From contig DETJ01000045.1 of the NCBI GenBank assembly GCA_002361595.1, forward strand, positions 1 to 57,033: 57,033 nucleotides of DNA, given 5' to 3'. Below the pieces are notes generated by a model. It was not told the DNA's origin, did not search any database, and saw only the letters and a list, made by a program, of their open reading frames with translations. Below, piece after piece: positions 34,246 through 45,792 of this stretch (within the stretch, counting starts at the first letter, position 1; the number at the start of each line of letters is the position of its first letter). The translations under genes and the position numbers were made by a program. This stretch comes from Patescibacteria group bacterium UBA3291 (lineage in GTDB: Bacteria > Patescibacteriota > Gracilibacteria > Absconditabacterales > Absconditicoccaceae).

Positions 34246-35305
34246 AGGAATAGTAAGTCAAAAACCATTTTCCCGTAAGAAACGCAAACAATCATTTAGA
34301 AAAATGCTAAACAGATCTGGCGTATCTATTCCTGAATTTAAAATTGGGCAAAAATTAAAAAAATATCTATCACGATGATTATTTTTTGTTTTATTAATCA
34401 TAATTTGAACATTAATTCTGCTAAAATTACTATTCTTCCAAGCGTGACAAACAATCTCTCAAGTAAAATTTTCCGAAGATACTTTAGCCACATACCAAGA
34501 TATAGAATTATTTAATTTAATATCAAATGAAGTAAAATGAAAAAATTACTATGTATTATTATCTAATAAAGATGAAATATTAAAAAATATCCAAAAAAAA
34601 TTCCCATTTGTATGAAAAATAGAATTACAACTTGAGCCACAACAAGAAGAAATAATCAAAGAAGAAAATCCAATAATAATCTGAATTCAGCTTCCATCTT
34701 CAAATTGAACATGAGAAAATCAATGAACATGAACACAACTTATCAAAACAACTTTCCCTCTCAAATTATCAAAATCCCCTGATAATTGATGAACTTTATG
34801 AATTCAATTAATGTATTACGAACCTACTGTATTGATACAATTAAACAACAAAAAATATGCCGTATGGGATGAAAAGACATATGTAGAGATGAAAGAATGA
34901 ATGTTATTATGAATCAGGGTTCCAACTGAAGATGATCCAAATCCAGAACAACTTTTAACTATAGAAACTCCTCAATATCTAACATGAACCAACAATTTAG
35001 AGTGATTATTCTTCGAAATCAGCTTACCTGAAATGTTACAAATTACAACATTAGCAAAAAAAGAATTTTGAAATAATATACTACGTTTCGTATATTTAGC
35101 AGGTTCTACAAGATTTGCAATTTTTACAAGCGATTATAAAGTATTATATTTCAATTTCCCAGATTGATGAAATATCGAAGATCAACGAAATTCACAAATA
35201 TTTAAATATAATACTCTCAGAGAAAAATATGATAAACGAGGAAACGTTGAAAAAATAGATTTATGATCATTAGAAAATAATAAAACTATCATTCAGAATT
35301 ATTAG
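34238..35305 (+). CDS. FtsQ/DivIB-like cell division protein (tentative)
   Basis: The 355-residue protein has a basic cytoplasmic N-terminus (SRKKRKQSFRKML), one membrane helix at about 48-67 and an external part. The external part begins with a POTRA-like segment (QVKFSEDTLATYQDIELFNL up to KNIQKKFPFVGKIELQL). This topology and the 'FPFV-KIEL' element resemble FtsQ/DivIB, which bridges early and late divisome proteins. A Thr/Gly/Gln-rich linker splits the external region, and the C-terminal part is beta-rich. The overlap with the PAP2-like gene suggests an envelope-related operon. It could instead be another POTRA-containing membrane protein. No mur or fts neighbours support the call. Confidence 0.5.
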
Positions 35306-36981
35306 AGATCTATGATTTTTCAATCTTCAATAACAACACATCCATCTACAAAATATCCACCATTGAAAGTATCTCTTTTAATTTTTCAAATAACTGAAAT
35401 TTCACCAGAAATTAAATCTGACTGACTACCCTTTCATCGAAATAATAGATGCAATAACTGATTTCATCGATGTGCATAAAGTTTCATATGTGCACTTCAA
35501 TTCTTTCAAACTTTTTCAACCTTTTGAATCTGCAAATCCTCAAATAAAAATAATGGCTCTTCATTACATTCTCAGAACGGTTCAAATTTTTCCAAAAATT
35601 TAAAATTTCAATTCGTTCGTTCCTGTGGTAAAATCTTTGTATCCACAAACAAAACTCTTTCTAAATCAGATTCTTTTATCTTCTTCTTACAATATGACTT
35701 AAGCTTTTTACACAACTTCTCTAAATTCTCCAATTTCACAGTCAATCATCATGCTCATTTATGACCACCAAAACGCTCCAAAATATCAGCATGATCTTTG
35801 AGCATATCGATTACACTAAAATAATCAGGTCATCTAAGGCTTGCTGAAGCTGATCACTTTTCTTTGTCAGACTTAAAAACTATAGATGGTTTATTATATT
35901 TTTCAGTCAATCTTCATGCAATAATTCAAATCACTCATTCATGAAAATCAGAACTTTCGGCGATTAAAATTGGAGATTCTACATCAATCAATTTTTCTGC
36001 AACTTTCAATCATTCATCCTGTAATCTCTTTCTCTCCTGATTTATCGCATCCATTTTTTGCAAAAATTCTATCTGTTCTTCACCATCATGTAAAAATACA
36101 TTCAAACTATCGTACGGTGATTGAATCCTTCATCACGCATTAATTCTTGGTCAGATCACAAATCAAATATGATAAGTATCAATCGGAGATTTTATATTCA
36201 AATACGAAAGAAATCACTGCAAACACTTTGGTAAACTATCAGGATGACGATTCATCAGCTCAAGTCATTTTTTTACGATATAACGATTTTCTCATAAAAG
36301 TGGAACCACATCTGCTACCGTTCATATAGCAACAATTGGCAAAAAGAAGTTAAAAATCTGATTTTTTCTATCGCTTGAAAAATCCTTACATTTAGACAAC
36401 ATAGCTACGATAAGTTTGAAGGCCACACCTACTCAAGCTAATCATTTGAATGAATAATCAGGAGAACAATTTTGATTGAGAACAGCAACCCCATCTGGTA
36501 ACTCATTCAGTGGCTGATGATGATCTGTTATCAATAAATCAATTCAGATTTCTTTTGCATATTTAGCTTCTTCTACAGAAGTAATTCAATTATCCACCGT
36601 GATAACCAATTGTACTCACCTAGATTTCATTTCATCTAAATGGTAGTTTCTAAGCCCATATCCATCTTTTTGTCTATCTGGATACATAATGCTCACATTT
36701 GAATGTTTCAGAAAATAACGAAAAAATTTATACAAACAATAACTCGCAGTCACTCCATCTACATCATAATCTCCAAAAATCATAATCTTTTCATTTTTTT
36801 TCATAGCATCCATAATATGTTTCACAGCTTTATCCATTCCATCGATTTTAAAAGGATCTATCCAAGTATGACTTAAAGTTGGCTCAAAAAAAGCATCAGC
36901 ATCCGATGCTATTTGTCTGATTTCAAGCAATCTCTCAATCAGCGTTTTATCATATGATTCATTGAGTAATTTATACTTCAT
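35302..36981 (-). CDS. recJ: Single-stranded-DNA exonuclease RecJ
   Basis: A 5'-3' exonuclease acting in recombination and mismatch repair. The 559-residue protein carries the DHH-phosphoesterase motifs FGDYDVDGVTAS (residues 69-80), VTVDNGITS (128-135) and the DHH triad in ITDHHQPL (153-155). The DHHA1 domain signature ERFGGHKGAGG follows, then a C-terminal OB-fold part ending VVIEDGKIIDL. The length matches the family. Many glycines are TGA codons. It is convergent with the FtsQ-like gene, overlapping its stop, and divergent from prfA. Together with MutL, RecA and LexA it gives the window a notable share of repair genes. Confidence 0.96.
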
Positions 36982-37141
36982 ACATTAATTTAGTCGATTC
37001 AAAAAAACTGATTTGAATGTACGATTATGCAGTAAAATTTCAAGTGATGAATAAATCAATATTCCCTTGAAAGCAATCCCTTTTTCAATAAAATTAGCAT
37101 CGTAAAATTCTGAAAAGAAAATTTATTTACTCAGTCAGATT

Positions 37142-38215
37142 ATGCTAGATAAATTAGAGAAAATTATCGCTAAATACGAATCACTAAGAGAAGAATCATT
37201 ATCTCCAGAAGTTTTTCAAAATCCTGAAAAATCTAAAGCAGTAAACAAAGAGTTATCATCACTTGAAGATACATACAATATCGCTGTTGCCTACAAAAAA
37301 GCTCTAGAAAATCAAAAGAATGCACAAGAATTATTAGATACAGAAACTGATGAAGAAATGGTTGCAATGGCTCAGGAAGAATTAGACAATGCAAAAGCCG
37401 AAATTGAAGATTTGGATAAAAAACTGACTATCGCTCTCCTACCAAAAGATCCAAATGATGATAAAGATATATACCTAGAAATTCGTCCTGCCGCATGATG
37501 AGATGAATCAGGATTATTTGGTACTGAACTTCTAAAAATGTATCTTGCTTTCGCTCAAAAGAAATGATGGAAAACTGAAATAATTGAAGAACAGCTTTCT
37601 GATATCGGTTGAGTAAAATTTGTAATGGTAAAAATGACTGGTAAGAAAGTATATTCATTGATGAAATTCGAGTCATGAGTACATCGTGTACAAAGGATTC
37701 CTGAAACTGAATCTCAATGAAGGGTTCATACTTCCACAGTTACAGTTGCCGTTATGCCTGAAGCTGAAGATGTAGATATTCAAATCGATATGAAAGATAT
37801 CGTAATGGATACATATGCTGCTTCTAGTAACTGATGACAAAATGCCAACAAAAATCAGACTGGAGTTAGAATTCACCATATTCCTTCATGATTGATAGTT
37901 AATATCTGAGATTCCAAATCTCAAATTCAGAATAAAGAAAAAGCTTTCGCAGTTTTGAAGTCTAGATTATATCAAATCGAACTAGATAAAAAACAAGCAG
38001 AAGAAAAAAGTCTGAGATGAAATCAAATTTGAACATGAGATAGATCAGAAAAAATTAGAACTTACAATTTTCCACAAGACCGTGTAACTGATCATAGAAT
38101 CCATGAATCGTGGTCAAATTTACCAAGCATCATGGCTTGAAATATTGACGAAATTATGGATAAATTAGTTTTAGAGAATCAGACTAAACTTTTAGAAGCT
38201 AGCATGAAAGAATAA
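37142..38215 (+). CDS. prfA: Peptide chain release factor 1 (RF1)
   Basis: RF1 ends translation at UAA and UAG. The 357-residue protein contains the PxT-type codon-recognition tripeptide PET at 187-189 (VQRIPETESQGR), which marks RF1; RF2 would carry SPF. The catalytic GGQ motif is at residues 231-233, within a helix that reads SSNGGQNANKNQTGVRIHHI. Both glycines of GGQ are UGA codons (37832-37837). RF1 recognising only UAA/UAG fits a genome in which UGA is sense. The next gene starts inside the stop codon (TAATG). Normal family length; no frameshift. Confidence 0.97.
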
Positions 38216-38403
38216 TGTGACTACAAAAAAGACTCAATAGACGAGTTATCAAAAAAACTATTGGTAGTGAATATGTTTATCAAATTGAAGCTGAAGAAAG
38301 ATTAAAAGGATGATACGAATCAGAAAACGAAAGATCTAGCAAACTAAAATCTTTTCTCAAAGACTGAGTAAACGAGATGAAAAGGGAAATAACCAAGAAA
38401 TAA
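38215..38403 (+). CDS. Small basic protein translationally coupled to prfA
   Basis: This 62-residue frame starts at the ATG of a TAATG overlap with prfA and ends in TAA. It begins MGLQKRLNRRVIKKTIGSEY; three glycines (including one at position 2) are TGA codons. The protein is Lys/Arg/Glu-rich, helical and lacks a membrane segment. The stop-start overlap suggests translational coupling with RF1 and supports it as a real gene. I recognise no family, and a link to termination or the ribosome would be a guess. Confidence 0.6.
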
Positions 38404-38447
38404 TCAAAAAAAATCCATCTAAAAGCTTTTATGGATACAAAAAAAAT

Positions 38448-39425
38448 ATGAAAATTAATATCGCTTATTGAGCAAATGAAAAATATTCTGAATATGCTTA
38501 TATATCTATTTTATCCGTACTAAAAAACTTAAATCATAACTCTATCAATTGTTTTTTAATAACAACAAAAAATAACAAACGAATAAAAATAATAAAAGAT
38601 TTAGAAAATATATACAGTAATTTTGAATTCAAAACAATAATCATTGATGATGATGATATTAAAAATATTCAAATGTCAAAAAAACATCATATAACATACC
38701 ACTGCTTTTATAGATTTTATATAAACAAAATTAAATGAATTGAAAAAATTATATACCTAGACTGTGATACTATTGCTCTAAGAGATATAAGTCAATTATT
38801 CGAAGAAAATATATCAAAAGAAATAATATGAATAACTTCAGATATTCCATGTAAAACAGTAAAAAACAGGATACAAGAACTTAAATTAAAATGAGAAAAA
38901 TATTTTAATTCAGGGGTAATGGTAATAAACTTAGAGAAACGAAAAAAAAATAAAGTTTCGGAAAAATGAATTAATTTAGTGAAAGAAAATGTCTATCAAT
39001 GTTGAGATCAAGATGCTTTAAATATTATTTTAGAGAAACAATGCAAATACCTAAAATGAGCATTTAATGTTCAAACAGAATATTTTGAAATAAATAAAAA
39101 TAATTTCTATAGTATTGGTTTTGATAAAGATTATTACAATATCGCTGTCAAAGATCCTATCATTCTCCATTTTACATTAGCATGAAAACCTCGAGACTTA
39201 CTAAACAATCATCCAAGACGTCGAGATTACGATAAGATGAGATGGTTTTCTATCTACATAAGATTAACGCATTTACTAAACCCACAAATTGCAATAAAAG
39301 ATTTTATAATAATCGTTTTGCATACATTTGAAAATGTTTTATTTCCAAAACATGAGAATAAAAAACTAGTTAGGAATAGTATAAATAAAATAATTCATAT
39401 TATCAATAATAAAATACATAACTAA
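38448..39425 (+). CDS. Family 8 glycosyltransferase
   Basis: The 325-residue protein shows the GT8 set: an N-terminal nucleotide-binding strand (KINIAYGANEKYSEYAYIS), the metal-binding DxD in YLDCDTIAL (residues 105-107), FNSGVMVINL and GDQDALNI, and an ILHFTLAGKP segment that holds the C-terminal His. Such retaining enzymes transfer glucose or galactose from UDP-sugars in lipopolysaccharide or glycan assembly. No membrane helix is evident except a hydrophobic stretch near the C-terminus (IAIKDFIIIVLHTF). It precedes a family 2 glycosyltransferase on the same strand, so both probably build a surface glycan. Confidence 0.88.
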
Positions 39426-39446
39426 TTTATTTCTAACATAAATAGT

Positions 39447-40418
39447 ATGATAGAAACAAATCTAATAAGTATAGTATTAACTTTATATAATAAAGCTCCC
39501 TACATAGAAGAAACTATTTTTAGTATTTATAAACAAACATATACAAATTGGGAACTAATTATCGTAGATGACTGTAGTTCTGACTGATCTTTTGAAATTG
39601 CTAAATCTTTTTGTAATAAATTATGAATTACAGATAAATGTAAGTTTATTCAAAATGAAAAAAATCTTCGAGTTGCCAAAACTTTTGAAAGATGATTAAA
39701 AGAAGCTAAATGAGATTGGGTTTCAATGTGCGACTGAGATGACATCCTTATGAAAAATAAACTAAAAGTAAATTTATCATACTGTATAAAAAATAATATT
39801 GATTTTTGTCACAGTGATTTAACCACAATTGACGATAACAACAATATAATAAACACTTCACGAGTAAATCAGGCACATTTCAATATAAATGAAAAAAAAT
39901 ATAATAAATTAATATACAGATGAAATGCAACATGATCCTCAATTTTTTTCTCAAAGGAAATTTGAAACTCTCTTAAAAAAGATTGATTTCCAGACTCTTT
40001 TGCCCAAGATCGACGAGTTTTAGTATATTCTAGTATAAAACACTACAGCATTTGATTTATAAAAAAATCTTTAATTTACTATAGAAGATCTGATTCATCT
40101 ATTTCAATATGATTCTACAATAGAAAAAAAAACAATAAAGAAATATTGAAATGACGAAAAAGAATTTTTACTTGAGAAATAACTTGTTGCTCATATATAA
40201 TAGAAAAAAATATCTTTATAAAATCTGAACAAAAAAAACGATGTTTGGAACATATAAACATAAACAATTTATTCCTAGACTTTCTTAATTCTAAAAATAT
40301 TTTCATGAATTTTAAACTCATAAAAACTATTTTTTATACATGGGAATATGAACACTGGTATAGAATTTTCATAATCCAAGCAAGGAAATTACTAACTATC
40401 TTTACCAAAGATAATTAA
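39447..40418 (+). CDS. Family 2 glycosyltransferase
   Basis: The 323-residue protein begins with the GT-A fold of inverting family 2 enzymes: ISIVLTLYNKAPYIEETIFSI, then IIVDDCSSDGS (near residue 40), LKEAKGDWVSMCDGDDI (the DxD-like metal site) and a later AQDRRVL segment. The C-terminal part is rich in Lys, Ile and Phe. It follows the GT8 gene after 21 bases, consistent with co-transcription and a shared cell-surface glycan pathway. The stop overlaps that of the convergent HD-domain gene. The sugar and acceptor cannot be deduced. Confidence 0.88.
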
Positions 40419-41446
40419 AACTTAATCCCAGGAATATAAACATAATTACTCATATCATAACCCCTAATTTCATCAATCAATTTTCTACATTCATCATCGA
40501 TATCATACACTCTTTTTCAATTCACTAATGGATTGATATATCTAATTTTTGATGATAAATGGATATAAAACTCCCCTTCTGGTTTAGCCTTTGAAACTAC
40601 GACTTGCTTTGAACTTTTCCATTTTCCAAAAATATCTTTATAATCAGATTTTTCTATTATTTTGATAATTTCTGCTTCTGATAAATGATATAAATCATCA
40701 ATTTTTAGTAATCAATCATCAACCAAACGTTTCACAATTTCAGCGATAAATTGCATAGAATATCTCGTTCTATCTTCAATATATATAATAGATAGCTCTT
40801 TCACGGCTCTGATAAATTTTCTAGCAATATCTAAACTCTGGAAAGCTAACTCATCTATTCCATCTTCATTCTTCACTACAATTACATCGTTATAAATTTC
40901 TTTAACATCGTTAATATCCAAAACTTCATAATGAAATAATCCATTTGAAAGTGAATACTCTAATCTATCGGAAGATAGCTTTGGAGACTTATTATCAGCA
41001 ATAGGATAAATCTGATAATCATTCACTTCATTTTCTACAATTCATTTTTTATTCAAATATGAAGTGATCACCTCAGAATTTGAGATAATCTCAGTAGTCA
41101 AATCTTCAGTACTCTCCTGCTTTTCATGGTCTCAATTCAAAAAATCTATACAATGTTTAAAAGCTGGAGTGGCAATATCATGCAATAAGCCTGAAATCGC
41201 TTGTTTTTCATCATGAGTGAATTTCCAAACTATCAATGCTACTCAAATGGAATGATCCAGACTTGAATAAAAAAATTTACTTGGAAATAAGTCAGAATAA
41301 ATTGTTCCACATGTTATGCTAATATGTTGTTGCTGTAATAATTCTGGAGCTTGTAATAACTCAACCAACCAATCTGGCCTATCCTCAGATAAAATAGAAA
41401 AATATTGTTTAATTCTATCATCTACTGTATCCAAATAATTTTGCAT
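40415..41446 (-). CDS. HD-domain phosphohydrolase
   Basis: The 343-residue protein contains an HD-superfamily core: His in SSLDHSIGVALIVW, the HD pair in GLLHDIATPAF at residues 89-90, and a later DI/NK-rich helical part. HD proteins are metal-dependent phosphohydrolases acting on nucleotides or RNA. The substrate is unknown. The C-terminal half (residues about 230-343) contains YIHLSSKIRYINPLVNGKRVYDID and no recognised domain. The start lies one base after the stop of the ZIP transporter gene upstream on this strand, so the two are co-transcribed. TGA codons occur as Gly at several points. Confidence 0.82.
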
Positions 41447-41447
41447 T

Positions 41448-42197
41448 CTATTCCACTAACAAAAGTAAACACATCACCCCAATTCAAATCACAAAACACA
41501 ATGCCTGTAATAATGACTGGCTAATTTTTGGATGCTTATGTAATTCTGGGATTAAATCCGTTCATGCGATATATATGAATAATCACGCAGAAAAAGGCAT
41601 CAAGAATGCCGAAATATCTTCCACATATCTCTGCAAAATCAAAGCTATCACTACCCCGAAAAATGCAGTCAAAGCTGAAAGGAAATTCAGCTTCAAAGCT
41701 TTAGCTTTAGAATATCATCCATGAATCAGCACTCCAAAATCTCCAATTTCCTGTGGAATTTCATGCAAAAGAACCGCTAATGCAGTAGCGATTCCAACTG
41801 GCATAGAAAGCAAAAAAGCTGAAGCTACGACCAGTCCATCAATAAAATTATGCACCATATCTCCGACCAAGTTCATCTGTGCAAATGAATGCTGATGGGT
41901 TGCTGTGATAGGTAAATGGCAGTGATTCCAATTGATTATCTTTTCAATAATGAATCAAAGTAAAATTCATCACAAAGTGAATAATGCTATATTCTCATTA
42001 TATCCATATTGTTCAGCTGTTTCTCATAACAAATGCAAAAAAGCATCTCACATCAAAGTTCCAGCAGAAAATGCAATAAAATAAATCAGAATTTTTTTAA
42101 GTTTTTCTGTAGAAATTCAGAGTGTAACTACTCCTATCAAAGATACACAGCTGATTATTAGCACACTCACAAATGAATAAATTATAGCCGGAGTCAT
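41448..42197 (-). CDS. ZIP family metal transporter
   Basis: The 249-residue membrane protein has about eight helices and the ZIP signature helices: DMVHNFIDGLVVA (helix IV) and AVLLHEIPQEIGDFGVLIHGG (helix V), whose His, Asp and Glu residues line the binuclear metal site. A His-containing loop (HCHLPITATHQH) sits between helices III and IV. ZIP proteins import zinc or related divalent metals into the cytoplasm. It is the first gene of a two-gene unit with the HD-domain protein, which could be a metal-dependent enzyme served by the same operon; this is speculation. It ends in TAG. Confidence 0.93.
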
Positions 42198-42273
42198 ATT
42201 TTCAAGGTTTTACTAAAAAGATAATACAATAGTTAAAAATAACTTAATACTGTTAAATATCAAGAGAGAAAAA

Positions 42274-42297
42274 GAAAAGAGCCAAATGGCTCTTTTT
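42274..42297 (-). terminator. Intrinsic terminator after gyrA
   Basis: AAAAGAGCC (42275-42283) pairs perfectly with GGCTCTTTT (42288-42296) around AAAT, flanked by A and T runs, so it can act in both directions. In minus orientation it ends the gyrA message. Confidence 0.8.
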
Positions 42298-42303
42298 CAT
42301 ATT

Positions 42304-42335
42304 CCCTCTCCTAATAGGAGAGGGCTAGGGTGAGG
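42304..42335. repeat. REP-like palindrome in the gyrA 3' region
   Basis: CCCTCTCCT (42304-42312) pairs perfectly with AGGAGAGGG (42316-42324) and is followed by CTAGGGTGAGG. This hairpin-plus-tail resembles the REP palindromes seen in many unrelated bacterial genomes (CCCTCACCCTAGCCCTCTCC form on the other strand). It is much more GC-rich than its surroundings and lies between the gyrA stop and its terminator. I see only this copy in the window. Confidence 0.55.
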
Positions 42336-42336
42336 T

Positions 42337-44985
42337 TTAAGCTTCTGTATCTTCTTCATAAGTCTCTCCAGCATCATTATTCTCCTCCACATCATCTTCT
42401 TTTTCTTCCTCTGGATTAACTGGAACTGAAGGAACTACACCAGGAATTGTGAAAAGATTATCTTGTTCTTCTGGTCAGTTTTTCTTCTTTTCATCTTTAT
42501 ATTTTCTATTCTCATCTTTTTCTTCCCATGGACGATAAGCAATAGCTATCGCTTTATCAGAAATCTTAACTAATGGAGTTTCAGGCTCTGCAAGATGAAT
42601 ATTATTTGAATGTAATGTCTCCATACTTCCATCATCAAAGCGAAGTCTGACAGCTCATTCAATGATAGATAATCATCCCTCTAACTCATCGTTACCAGTC
42701 ATTACTACTTGTCATTTTCTAGCTCTCTTCCACATTTTCAAATCATCTAATGAAAGGAGTTTCGCATTCTTGCTTGAATGAATAAGAATGAATGGTTCAT
42801 CTTTGTACAAGAACATATTTGCAACTTGATCTCATTCTTGTAGTTCGATAGCTTTTACTCATCATGCAGTCTTTCACATAGGTCTAAGATCTGCTGTATT
42901 GAATAACAACATCCATCATTGTTTTGTAATTACTCACAAGTTATCACTATCATTTACTGCCTCCACTTTAACTATCTTTTCTCCCTGTCCAAGATTCATA
43001 ATCACAGTTGGAAATTTTTTGAATGAAAGCACTAATTCTTTCTTAATCTTTTTGATATTATTCTGATTTGTAAGGAATGTTAGATATTCATAATTATAAT
43101 GTAATGTCTTTGCAAATACTACCTTTCATTTTAAATTGAAATGATTTTTCAAATTCACAGCTGGTTTTGCCATAGTCTGAGAACCAAAATCTTTCAATCT
43201 CTGAACTACCAATTCTCCTAAATCAGTAATCACAATAATCCTATCCTGATTATGAGTATAGATTAAATCAATAGTTTCTTCAGGTATAGTCTGAATTCTA
43301 GTTTGATATAATACTCTCATAGAATAGTCAGCACCAATTCGGCAGATTACATCTTCTTTAATTCTGTCTGCTGCAGCCTGGATAGCTTTAATGCTTCATG
43401 TAAGATTTAGCAATGAAGTATCATCTGAAACTTCAGTCTTTCTTTCATCTCCATATTTCTGTTTCATGTAATCAAATTCTGATTGAACCACTCCATCCAA
43501 TTTTTCAGGATTTGCAAGGATTTCAGTCAATTCAGCGATTTTAGCTTGTTTCTCAGCGATTTCATCCAAGATTTTCTGAATCTCCAATCAAACCAATGAT
43601 TGCAATCTCATCTGAAGGATATATTCAGCTTGCTCTTCTGAGAATTGAAATTTTAATATCAAATTATCTTTAGCCTCTTTCTTATCTTTTGAATGACGGA
43701 TTGTATAGATCACATCATCAATAATATCTATCGCTCTCTTTAATCATTCCAAGATATGAAGTCTGTCCTTTGCTTTCTGTAATTGATACTCTGAACGACG
43801 ACGAACTACTTCACGACGGAATGTTACAAATTCCATCAATAATTCTTTAATATTCAATAATCTAGGCTGAGTTCCTCATTCTACTAATGATACATTATTC
43901 ACATTAAAGTTTGTTTGAAGTTCAGTAAATTTATAAAGCTGAACTAATACAGCGTCTGGGTTTACTCATTTACGAAGATATAATACAATTCTATTTTTAT
44001 TCTTATTACTCTCATCTCTAATATCTGAAATTCATTCAATTTTCTTATCTACTACCAATTCTCAGATTTTTGAAACTAATGAAGCTTTGTTTACCAAATA
44101 AGGAATCTCATCAATAACGATAACGTGACTATCTTCATAAACTTCTGTATGAGTTTTTCAGCGAACAACGATAGGTCCTTTTCATTTTCTGTAAACCTCT
44201 TTAATATTTTCTCTATCAAAAATTATTCATCCAGTTGGAAAATCTGGTCACTTGATGATCTCCATAATTTCATCTACACTTACTTCATATTCTACTTCTT
44301 TCTCTACTTCCATTCCATTTTCATCAATCACTGTAGCCATCATTTTCTTTCACTCCTTTTGAAGCAATAAATGACAAGCATCCAAAACTTCATTCAAATT
44401 GTGTGGAGCCATATTTGTAGCCATTCAAACAGCGATTCACATAGTTCCATTACAAAGCTGATTAGGGAACTTAGTTGGAAGCATAACTGGTTCATTCAAT
44501 GTTCCATCAAAATTTAATCTCCAATCTACAGTATCCTGCTCAATATCATCCATCATTTCTTCAGCCAATTTAGTCAATCTAGCCTCAGTATACCTCATGG
44601 CAGCAGCTCCATCTCAGTCAATTGAACCAAAGTTTCCCTGTCCATCAACTAATGGATATCTCATTGACCAATCCTGAGCCAAACGAACCATTGCATCATA
44701 GATAGAAGCATCTCCGTGTGGATGGTATTTTCACATTACCTCTCAGACAATTCTTGCAGATTTTTTATGTTTTTGACTATAAACATTATTCATCTGATAC
44801 ATTCCAAAAAGTATTCTCCTAATTACAGGTTTGAGTCAGTCTCTAGTATCAGGTAAAGCACGAGAAATAATTACAGACATTGAATAGTCTATATAAGACT
44901 GTGTAATCTCCTTTTCAATAGGATGCTCAATTTCTGGCTGATGGTGAGTCTGAGCATTCAAGAAAGCTTCATCTTTATCGTTCAT
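42337..44985 (-). CDS. gyrA: DNA gyrase subunit A
   Basis: The 882-residue protein breaks and rejoins DNA in the gyrase A2B2 enzyme. It shows SMSVIISRALPDTRDGLKPV, the quinolone-region segment MGKYHPHGDASIYDAMVRLAQ, VDGQGNFGSIDGDGAAAMRYTEARL with catalytic Tyr at about residue 132, and the C-terminal beta-pinwheel repeats. The usual GyrA box is represented by a divergent MGKTAGGVKAI. A topoisomerase IV ParC-like identity is the alternative. The C-terminus is acidic (EEEKEDDVEENNDAGE), as in some gyrases. Start MNDKDEAFLN is chosen because the ATG lies just before the conserved N-terminus; upstream in-frame codons encode a non-conserved hydrophobic stretch. Many glycines are TGA. Confidence 0.94.
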
Positions 44986-45197
44986 AAATTTTTTGAATAA
45001 GAATAAAAAAATCTGAATTTCCACTACGTATTTTATAGAAAATCCATCCAAAAATTCAAGCTATCAACTATTGACTTTCTAAAAAATGATTTATAGTTTC
45101 AAAAAACTAATTCAGATTTTTTAGAAATTTCGAGAAATCTGGCTTTATTCAGCATGTGAAATTTTAAAATTTAATAATTTTGAGTTTTCGATTTTAC

Positions 45198-45225
45198 TTG
45201 ACATTTTAAATTATAATAATATATT
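45198..45225 (+). promoter_or_regulatory. Sigma70-type promoter for the 73-aa gene
   Basis: TTGACA (45198-45203), 16-base spacer, TATATT (45220-45225). It lies about 45 bases before the ATG at 45270, which also has an AAGAAAGGA ribosome binding site. Confidence 0.6.
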
Positions 45226-45269
45226 AAATATGATAAATAAAAGTCTAACTTAAAAGAAAGGAACAATTT

Positions 45270-45491
45270 ATGAAAAAAATTTGTAAACAAAGAAAAACAT
45301 GGGGATTCAAAAAGCGTATTAATCGCCGCCCATATTCAACCAAAACTCAGATTTCCATAGATGAATTTTATGCCGAAAAGTTATGTGAATTACTACGTCA
45401 TCATTGCAAAGTTTGTAGGTCCTCCAACATTGCTCTCGGTATAGGAAAATTTAAGAATGGTCGTGCTCCAATCTATGTATTCAGAAAGTAA
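45270..45491 (+). CDS. Small basic protein, TGA-free (73 aa)
   Basis: A 73-residue, strongly basic protein (KKICKQRKTWGFKKRINRR) with a C-x2-C pair (HCKVCRSSN) and a Gly-rich end (LGIGKFKNGRAP). It could bind nucleic acid or zinc, but no family is recognised. It has its own promoter, a Shine-Dalgarno (AAGAAAGGA) and an intrinsic terminator. All four glycines are GGN; the stop is TAA TAG. It is the first of seven compact single-gene units between gyrA and glyA that avoid TGA. Confidence 0.6.
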   Translation: MKKICKQRKTWGFKKRINRRPYSTKTQISIDEFYAEKLCELLRHHCKVCRSSNIALGIGKFKNGRAPIYVFRK

Positions 45492-45493
45492 TA

Positions 45494-45522
45494 GGTGACC
45501 AGATTCTTGGCCACCTTTTTTT
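45494..45522 (+). terminator. Intrinsic terminator
   Basis: GGTGACCA (45494-45501) pairs with TGGCCACC (45508-45515) with one mismatch, then seven T. It starts directly after the TAATAG of the 73-aa gene. Confidence 0.8.
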
Positions 45523-45529
45523 ATTTTGC

Positions 45530-45557
45530 TTGACATTATACATAAAATGTATATAAT
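45530..45557 (+). promoter_or_regulatory. Sigma70-type promoter for the first PFYY tail-anchored gene
   Basis: TTGACA (45530-45535), 16-base spacer and a consensus TATAAT (45552-45557), about 45 bases before the ATG at 45603. It lies immediately after the preceding terminator. Confidence 0.7.
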
Positions 45558-45602
45558 ATCTCTAACAAAAGAAACAAAAAACAAACCAAAAAATTTTGAA
45601 TT

Positions 45603-45785
45603 ATGAACCCAGATTATCCATTTTACTACGATCCATATATGGATCCAAGTATGTATGAGAAATTAACAGAAGAAGATTTACGTGAAGTTGCAAAAGGGAC
45701 CATCGTTTACATTATTGCAACCATTGCAGCAATTATCTCCACAGGCATCATTGCGGGAGTATTACATCTTCTAAAAGTAATTTAA
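45603..45785 (+). CDS. Tail-anchored mini-protein with PFYYDP motif (60 aa)
   Basis: The 60-residue protein begins MNPDYPFYYDPYMDPSMYEK, continues with an acidic helix (LTEEDLREVAK) and ends in one membrane helix (TIVYIIATIAAIISTGIIAG) with a short VLHLLKVI tail. There is no signal peptide, so the N-terminus is probably cytoplasmic. It is a paralogue of the gene at 46068: both share PFYY(D/N)P near the start, an AGI-x-AxLH-type end of the helix, and the same terminator. No known family is recognised. Glycines are GGN only and the stop is TAA. Confidence 0.65.
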   Translation: MNPDYPFYYDPYMDPSMYEKLTEEDLREVAKGTIVYIIATIAAIISTGIIAGVLHLLKVI

Positions 45786-45792
45786 CCGCATC

